Of a stretch of 56,366 nucleotides of DNA, positions 50,765 to 56,366 are shown one piece after another; positions within the stretch are counted from its first letter, which is position 1, and each line of letters starts with the position of its first letter. Below the pieces are notes generated by a model, which saw only the letters and a list, made by a program, of their open reading frames with translations, did not search any database and was not told where the DNA came from. The position numbers and the translations under genes were made by a program. This stretch comes from an uncultured Saprospiraceae bacterium (GTDB lineage: Bacteria > Bacteroidota > Bacteroidia > Chitinophagales > Saprospiraceae). The stretch covers positions 1 to 56,366 of the forward strand of contig CALDTK010000108.1 in the NCBI GenBank assembly GCA_937924035.1. The letters are read 5' to 3'.

Positions 50765-51721
50765 ATGAAGCAGTTCTACTACGCCGTTGGCGACGATAAG
50801 AAAGGTCCAGTTTCTCTCGACGAGCTCAAAGGAGCAGGAATTACTCCAGATACATTAGTCTGGTATGAAGGCATGGAAAGCTGGGTTCCAGCAAGTCAAT
50901 TACCTGAACTTTCAGGACTTCTTGGTGGAATCGCTGCGGCAGGTTCTGCGGCCATGGGTGCTGCCGGCGATGTCGTTGATAAAGCGGGTGATCTTGCATC
51001 TGGCGCGGCTGATGCAGCAAGTGATGCATTGGGCAGTGTTGCCGATAAAGCAGGTGATCTTGCATCAGGCGCAGCTGATGCTGCGGGTAATGTAGTAGGC
51101 AAAGCTGGCGATATGCTTGGTGGCGCGGCCGATAAGGCAGGTGATCTAGCATCTGGCGCCGTTGATGCTGCTGGTGATATAGCAGGCAAAGCTGGCGACA
51201 TGCTTGGCGGTGCAGCCGATAAGGCAGGTGATCTTGCATCAGGTGCAGCTGATGCTGCTGGCAATGTAGTAGGCAAGGCAGGTGATATGCTTGGAGGTGC
51301 TGCTAGTAAAGCAGGTGGCCTGGCAACAGGTGCAGGTGCTGCTGCAACAGGTGCATTAGCAGGTGCAGCGGGTGCTGCTTCTGGTGTATTTGGAAAAGCT
51401 AGCGGCGCATTGAGTGATGCAAGTTCTTCTATGTCAACTGGTTTTAAAGGTGATGATGCGTTAGGAGGAGCACCTCCTAAGACGTGGTTACTTGAATCAA
51501 TTCTTGTAACAGTTCTTTGCTGTCTTCCTCTTGGAATTGTTGGCATCGTCAATGCCTCAAAAGTAGAAAGCCGCTTTTATGCAGGTGATATCGCTGGCGC
51601 GCAGCGTGCTTCAGAAGAGGCCGCTAAATGGACGAAGATTGGGGGCGGATTAGGTATTGTAGTTGTAATCATCTATGTGATCATCATGGTGCTTGGTGTA
51701 GCTGCTGGAAGCAGCTTCTAG
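50765..51721 (+). CDS. DUF4339/GYF_2 N-terminal domain + Ala/Gly-rich tandem repeat + C-terminal CD225/dispanin-like TM domain
   Basis: FYYAVGDDKKGPVSLDELKGAGITPDTLVWYEGMESW; repeats of ADKAGDLASGAADAAGNVVGKAGDMLGGA; CCLPLGIVGIVNASKVESRFYAGDIAGAQRASEEAAKW. Confidence 0.88.
   Translation: MKQFYYAVGDDKKGPVSLDELKGAGITPDTLVWYEGMESWVPASQLPELSGLLGGIAAAGSAAMGAAGDVVDKAGDLASGAADAASDALGSVADKAGDLASGAADAAGNVVGKAGDMLGGAADKAGDLASGAVDAAGDIAGKAGDMLGGAADKAGDLASGAADAAGNVVGKAGDMLGGAASKAGGLATGAGAAATGALAGAAGAASGVFGKASGALSDASSSMSTGFKGDDALGGAPPKTWLLESILVTVLCCLPLGIVGIVNASKVESRFYAGDIAGAQRASEEAAKWTKIGGGLGIVVVIIYVIIMVLGVAAGSSF
51041..51301 (+). repeat. In-frame 87-bp tandem repeat (29 aa x3, plus a related 66-bp unit starting at 50975)
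   Basis: gccgataaRgcaggtgatct at 51041, 51128 and 51215, period exactly 87. Confidence 0.9.
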
Positions 51722-51798
51722 CAGAGTATTCAATCGATGGCTTGAGCCGCTGTGGTTAGAGATGCTCTTAATCACAGCGGCTTTTTTAATAAGGATGT

Positions 51799-52290
51799 AT
51801 GAGAGCATATTTCTATGAACTCGATGGGGTGGAGAACGGTCCAATTACCTACGCAGAGTTGATGAGACTTAAGATTCCGCGAGACTCAAAAGTTTGGTAT
51901 CAAGGTTTAGGCATGTGGGTTCGAGCTGATAAGCTTCCTGCCTTGAAAGAGGTGCCTCTGAGCTCAGCTAGAAATTCAGTTGGTATATCTACAGGACAAG
52001 CATCAAGTTTTAATATTCTGGATGCGGATTTTGATATAGATGGAAAGCCAAAAAATTATAGAGTCTTTTCAATAGTAGCCGTAGTGCTTTCTCTTATCAC
52101 TTGTGGGATATTTTCAGCTCCTATTGCAATCACAGCATTAGTCTTTTCTTTTCTCGTAGACAGTAAGTACAGGGAAGGTTTTTTTCTTACCTCGGAAAAC
52201 TTTAGTAAATATGCCAAGTACATGCTGTTAGCAGTGGGATGCTTACTCATTTTGAGTATGGGATTAAGTGCACTTTCTCTCGTATTCTAA
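51799..52290 (+). CDS. DUF4339 (GYF_2) domain membrane protein with DUF4190/TM2-like tail
   Basis: MRAYFYELDGVENGPITYAELMRLKIPRDSKVWYQGLGMWVRADKLPAL; two TM segments. Confidence 0.83.
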   Translation: MRAYFYELDGVENGPITYAELMRLKIPRDSKVWYQGLGMWVRADKLPALKEVPLSSARNSVGISTGQASSFNILDADFDIDGKPKNYRVFSIVAVVLSLITCGIFSAPIAITALVFSFLVDSKYREGFFLTSENFSKYAKYMLLAVGCLLILSMGLSALSLVF

Positions 52291-52685
52291 TGGCAGAAAC
52301 TCCTCTTTTTAAAAAGCCATTTGTAGTTGCCGGAGGGTTGATCATGCTCGGCTTTGGGGCATACATTTTCTACTCTTTTAGTCCTTACGACTCAGGAATA
52401 TTTCCTAAATGCCCAGTCTTGGTATCAACAGGGTATCAATGCACAGGCTGCGGGTCTCAGCGTGCGCTTCATGATTTAATGCATCTTCGATTTACCTCTG
52501 CACTTTCAGCCAACCCCTTCGCTGTATTAGCAATTCCTTATTTATTGCTCGGTTATATTGCAGAATGGAAGGCTGACAGTTCGCTCTGGTGGTCACGCCT
52601 ACGTAAATCCTTATTTGGCTTAAATGCAATCTGGATAATACTCGTGATGGTGGTAGTTTTCACGGTGATGCGCAATATTTTTTGA
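52290..52685 (+). CDS. DUF2752-like membrane protein
   Basis: TAATG overlap start; CPVLVSTGYQCTGCGSQRALHDLMHLRFTSALSANPFAVLAIPYLL. Confidence 0.85.
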   Translation: MAETPLFKKPFVVAGGLIMLGFGAYIFYSFSPYDSGIFPKCPVLVSTGYQCTGCGSQRALHDLMHLRFTSALSANPFAVLAIPYLLLGYIAEWKADSSLWWSRLRKSLFGLNAIWIILVMVVVFTVMRNIF

Positions 52686-52704
52686 ATAAAAACTACTATT
52701 TGGT

Positions 52705-53421
52705 ATGCTATTTCGATTTTGTTTGATTTTATGTTGCTCAATATTACTCGCGTCGTGTGGGTCTCCAAATCCAGCAATTGATAAATTGAAAGAAGTACAC
52801 CTAGCCATTCAGGCCGCTGAAACTATTGATGAGTTGTATCCATATTTTACAGATAGTTCTGTAGAGTATTTTAAATACATGACTCAAATTGAAGAGCAAT
52901 CAATAGAACAAAAACTACTCAAAGGATACAGTTTTGATCTCATGTTTACCACGGCTTTGTTTGCCCAGCAAGGAGATAATTCGCAGGATTCTACATTAGC
53001 CAAGTTTAATGAGACCTTCCTATTGCACAGCTTTAAAATGTCAAATAACCCCGTCTTTTCTTGGAGCGAGATCCCTCAAATTAATGATGACTTAAGTTCG
53101 TGTTGCAACCCTAGCTATGTCACGGTCTTGAAGAAACTGGACCACAAGACCTACATCACAAAGAAGATTTATTTCGAAGGCCCAGCCGATGACCTAAAGC
53201 TTGATGTCCTCAGCGCATTAAGAGCGGAAGAATCACTATTCAAGCAGTCTTTTGCGCAGTTCAGAGAACCTGGATTACTCGAAACGAATACGCAAAAGAG
53301 TATGCGTCGACTTGCCAGCATTGCTGCAAGAGCTCATCCTAACGACCCGAAGTGCACAGACTATGTAAAAGCAATGCTTTCTGGAGAGTTTGAAGGTGGC
53401 GGCGTTATATACCGCATGTAA
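52705..53421 (+). CDS. Hypothetical lipoprotein
   Basis: 238 aa; MLFRFCLILCCSILLASCGSPN lipobox. Confidence 0.8.
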   Translation: MLFRFCLILCCSILLASCGSPNPAIDKLKEVHLAIQAAETIDELYPYFTDSSVEYFKYMTQIEEQSIEQKLLKGYSFDLMFTTALFAQQGDNSQDSTLAKFNETFLLHSFKMSNNPVFSWSEIPQINDDLSSCCNPSYVTVLKKLDHKTYITKKIYFEGPADDLKLDVLSALRAEESLFKQSFAQFREPGLLETNTQKSMRRLASIAARAHPNDPKCTDYVKAMLSGEFEGGGVIYRM

Positions 53422-53563
53422 GAAGTCCCTAGGTCAACTAAGGAAATTAACCGTCAAATGTCCCACAGCAGTGGAATGGCCTTTCAACCGCAGCTCGGTA
53501 CATCTAGCTCGCGTCACGACATTACCAATTGACAATTACTAATTGATAATTGCCAACGACAGC

Positions 53564-55471
53564 CTACACGTACGCTCGCACATTTCGATTTTCAACGAAA
53601 TTCACAAAGGCCTGATTGGCTACGCGATTTCCGCCTGGAGTAGGGTAGTTGCCTGTAAAGTACCAGTCACCATCATTGTCTGGGCCAGTAGCCTCGTGCA
53701 AGCCTTCAACGGTTTGGTAGATTACCTCAACGTCGCACTCGACCACACTTGGAGTAATAATCTGAGCGATTCGGTCACTTATCTGCTCGTAGGTGAAGGT
53801 GTTGTATAAGGTCTGTATGTGGTTGTTGTTTGCCTGCTCAGAGCCAACTGGAGCCTTCAATGCTTTGAGACATAAGCGATAGGTCTTATCTATCAATTTC
53901 TCTTTGCCAGATTCTCTTAGTAAAGAAATCAAAGCTTGAAAAGCGACGAAATTGCCCATCTTGCTCATGTCGATACCATAGCAATCTGGGTAGCGAATTT
54001 GCGGAGCACTTGAAAGAACAACGATTTTTTTAGGCTTCAGACGCGCAACAGCATGGATGATCGAATCTCGAAGCGTTGTACCTCTTACAATCGAATCATC
54101 AAGCAGTACTAACGTGTCCTTGTTGTTTCGTACTACTCCATAGGTAGTGTCGTAAACATGACTCACCATTTCACCTCTACTGGCGTCATCAGCAATGAAG
54201 GTGCGGAGCTTCTCGTCTTTTACTACGAGTTTTTCAACTCGTACCGTTTGTGACATCAGCTTCTCTAGCTTCTCGCGCTTCATCTTTTTGGGCGCATTCA
54301 GAATGCGTTCGAGCTTAATCTCGTTGAGTTTGTCGTTCATGCCTTCTACAAGACCGTAAAAAGCAGTTTCGGCAGTGTTTGGAACATAGCTAAAGACCGC
54401 ATTCTTCAAATCGCCATTTAAGGTGTCAAGAACTTGGTCGACCATTTGCGCACCCAATTGCTTGCGCTCGCGATAAATCTGCCAATCTGTTCCACGACTG
54501 AAATAAATCCGTTCGAAAGAACAGCCTGTGCGCACTTCTGGCTGGATAATCTCTTTTTCAGAAACGTTGCCATTTGCTCTAATAATGAGGGCATGTCCCC
54601 TTGTCAACTCATGAATCGTAGAGCGATGAACGCCAAAGGTAGTCTGTAAGGCAGGTCGCTCACTCGCCATAGCTACCACTTCATCATCTTGATAGTAGTA
54701 AGCTGGTCGAATTCCATTGGGATCGCGCATCACAAAGGCATCACCATGGCCGATCAAGCCGCCCATGACATAACCACCGTCCCACTTTTTCGAAGCGCGC
54801 TTTAAAATGCGCTCGATGTCCATGTTCGCGAAAATCTTCTTGTTGATTTCGTCGTGCTGAGTCGTTTCGTCCTTGTAGTAGCTATGCAGGCGCGACACTT
54901 CGTCATCGAGGAAGTGGCCGATCTTCTCTAGTACTGTTACCGTATCGCTCATCTCTTTGGGATACTGGCCTAGATCGACAAGTTGCCCAAAAAGTTCTTG
55001 AACGTTGGTCAGGTTGAAGTTCCCCGCAACTACCAAGTTTCTACTGATCCAGTTGTTTTGGCGTAAGAACGGGTGGCAACTTTCGATGCTATTGCGACCA
55101 TGCGTGCCATATCTGAGGTGGCCCATCATCAGTTCACCAGCATATGGATAGTTGGCCTTAAGCGATTCTACATCATGCAGTTGCTCTGCACTTAAACCTT
55201 CAAACTCCTTGAATACCGAATTGAAAACCTCCCTAATCGGGTGATCTCCATTAGATCGTTTGCGAGAAATATACCGTGTCCCAGGTGCTGGATTAAGCTT
55301 TATCGTCGCAATACCGGCACCATCTTGGCCTCGATTGCGCATCTTCTGCATGAGCAGGTGCAACTTGTTGAGGCCATAAAAGGGTGTACCGTATTTCTCG
55401 ACATAGTAGTCAAGAGGCTTAAGGAGTCGGACTACGGCAAGTCCACACTCATGCTTAATCGAATCACTCAT
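53564..55471 (-). CDS. purF: Amidophosphoribosyltransferase (long form, class II glutamine amidotransferase)
   Basis: 635 aa; HECGLAVVRLLKP, RNRGQDGAGIAT, MGHLRYGTHG, VLLDDSIVRGTTLRDSI. Confidence 0.92.
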   Translation of the reverse strand: MSDSIKHECGLAVVRLLKPLDYYVEKYGTPFYGLNKLHLLMQKMRNRGQDGAGIATIKLNPAPGTRYISRKRSNGDHPIREVFNSVFKEFEGLSAEQLHDVESLKANYPYAGELMMGHLRYGTHGRNSIESCHPFLRQNNWISRNLVVAGNFNLTNVQELFGQLVDLGQYPKEMSDTVTVLEKIGHFLDDEVSRLHSYYKDETTQHDEINKKIFANMDIERILKRASKKWDGGYVMGGLIGHGDAFVMRDPNGIRPAYYYQDDEVVAMASERPALQTTFGVHRSTIHELTRGHALIIRANGNVSEKEIIQPEVRTGCSFERIYFSRGTDWQIYRERKQLGAQMVDQVLDTLNGDLKNAVFSYVPNTAETAFYGLVEGMNDKLNEIKLERILNAPKKMKREKLEKLMSQTVRVEKLVVKDEKLRTFIADDASRGEMVSHVYDTTYGVVRNNKDTLVLLDDSIVRGTTLRDSIIHAVARLKPKKIVVLSSAPQIRYPDCYGIDMSKMGNFVAFQALISLLRESGKEKLIDKTYRLCLKALKAPVGSEQANNNHIQTLYNTFTYEQISDRIAQIITPSVVECDVEVIYQTVEGLHEATGPDNDGDWYFTGNYPTPGGNRVANQAFVNFVENRNVRAYV

Positions 55472-55638
55472 GCTAGCTGCGTATGCTGGAAGAGTAGGAA
55501 GAAAGGCTGACTGCTCACGGTCAACTCTAAAGCAAAGATATGGTTATTCTTCTGCCTTAGCTTGTCATTTCTCATCTTACTCACAGATGTGAATAGATGA
55601 ACGACTTTTCTCTATTCTGGGTTCGTTTCTCGTCCCTA

Positions 55639-56366
55639 CTAGTATTTAGAAAGCACATCTGAGACCCAATTTTGGAGCAAGTTTTCACCAGCAGTATTGT
55701 GAGATTTGTCTTGTTCGTCGAGTTCTTGAAGTTGAACAATAGCTTTCGCTAAAACTAAGTTGGACTGTTTTGCACAAACCCCTTTCCCCTTGGCCGTCAG
55801 TGCTTTACCAAGCCATTCTTGTTCGGGTTGTCCAGGGGTAGGGATGAAGATTGCATTCCGCTTTAGAACAGCAAGGTCCATGACAGTAGTGTAACCCGGC
55901 CTTGTCACGATGATCTCAGCTTTCGCCAAAACATCCATCAACGCCTCAGTTCCTAGGTAGTCGTAAACCTCAACTACCCTCCCTAGGTTAGCTAGTGATT
56001 CCATCAAGTCTTTGTCTAGGTTTGGAGCCTTGTGAGGTCTTCCTCTAATGAGGGATACTTTTTCGCTGTAAGGGAATTGTTTTAGCTCAAGAAGGATTTG
56101 CTCTTCTAGTTTAGTGCGCTGTGGTTCGGGCCCAGAAAGGACGATGGCCATGCCTTTATTAGGTTCTTCGCGCTCGTTCTGTGAGAATCGACTAACGGCA
56201 CCTATATAGGCTGTTGGAGTTTTCGAATGTGGGGCGCTCATGTCTCCTGCTAGTCGAGGAGATGATGCGACATCAGGTACGATTACGTGATCGAATTTTG
56301 CAAGTAGCCTGTGGTTGAGAAAATTTCCAAGCTTTCGCGAAAACCAATTTTGAATTGGCAAGTGCA
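55639..56366 (-). CDS. Glycosyltransferase, MurG/GT28-like (partial, N-terminus beyond window)
   Basis: IVTRPGYTTVMDLAVLKRNAIFIPTPGQPEQEWLGKAL; frame stays open to the right edge. Confidence 0.88.
   Translation of the reverse strand, partial: HLPIQNWFSRKLGNFLNHRLLAKFDHVIVPDVASSPRLAGDMSAPHSKTPTAYIGAVSRFSQNEREEPNKGMAIVLSGPEPQRTKLEEQILLELKQFPYSEKVSLIRGRPHKAPNLDKDLMESLANLGRVVEVYDYLGTEALMDVLAKAEIIVTRPGYTTVMDLAVLKRNAIFIPTPGQPEQEWLGKALTAKGKGVCAKQSNLVLAKAIVQLQELDEQDKSHNTAGENLLQNWVSDVLSKY
55919..55932 (+). repeat. Iterated 14-mer GCTTTCGCCAAAAC, exact
   Basis: In the glycosyltransferase, encodes VLAKA. Confidence 0.95.

Noticed and set aside
51041-51301. Possible CRISPR-like array
   Set aside because: 87-bp units are fully contiguous, in frame and coding; no spacer/repeat architecture and no cas genes.
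50841-51552. Minus-strand ORFs (132 and 218 aa) antisense to the repeat protein
   Set aside because: Repeat-driven open frames (Pro/Ala/Ser or His/Gln runs) opposite a well-supported gene.

Overview
56.4-kb chromosomal window, probably from a marine/flavobacterial-type Bacteroidota. The lineage is inferred from a T9SS C-terminal sorting domain, TAnnTTTG-type promoter sequence, a long-form PurF and the gene content; no database search was run. It holds about 45 protein genes, mostly housekeeping or metabolic: aspS, hemA, thiolase, glucan phosphorylase, comF-like, NifU-like, rnc, ECF sigma/anti-sigma, Kir-type channel, hutH, xylA/xylB, icmF-type fused mutase, purF, several amidohydrolases and many small membrane or secreted unknowns. 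No rRNA, tRNA, CRISPR array, transposase or prophage was recognised. The most striking signal is not a gene. The 14-mer GCTTTCGCCAAAAC (reverse complement GTTTTGGCGAAAGC) occurs exactly 11 times by eye, plus about 12 more times with one mismatch. It is found on both strands, in intergenic DNA and inside unrelated genes in several reading frames, so selection appears to act on the DNA word rather than a peptide. It is a candidate genome-wide iterated motif (uptake signal, nucleoid/architecture site, recombination hotspot or similar). Other leads are a probable phase-variable or frameshifted lipoprotein gene at a T9 tract (5100-5475), an RNase III with a very long basic tail, a DUF4339/CD225-like protein with 87-bp LEA-like tandem repeats, and three repeat-built intergenic islands (34.46-34.74 kb, 38.07-38.78 kb, 41.74-41.99 kb).
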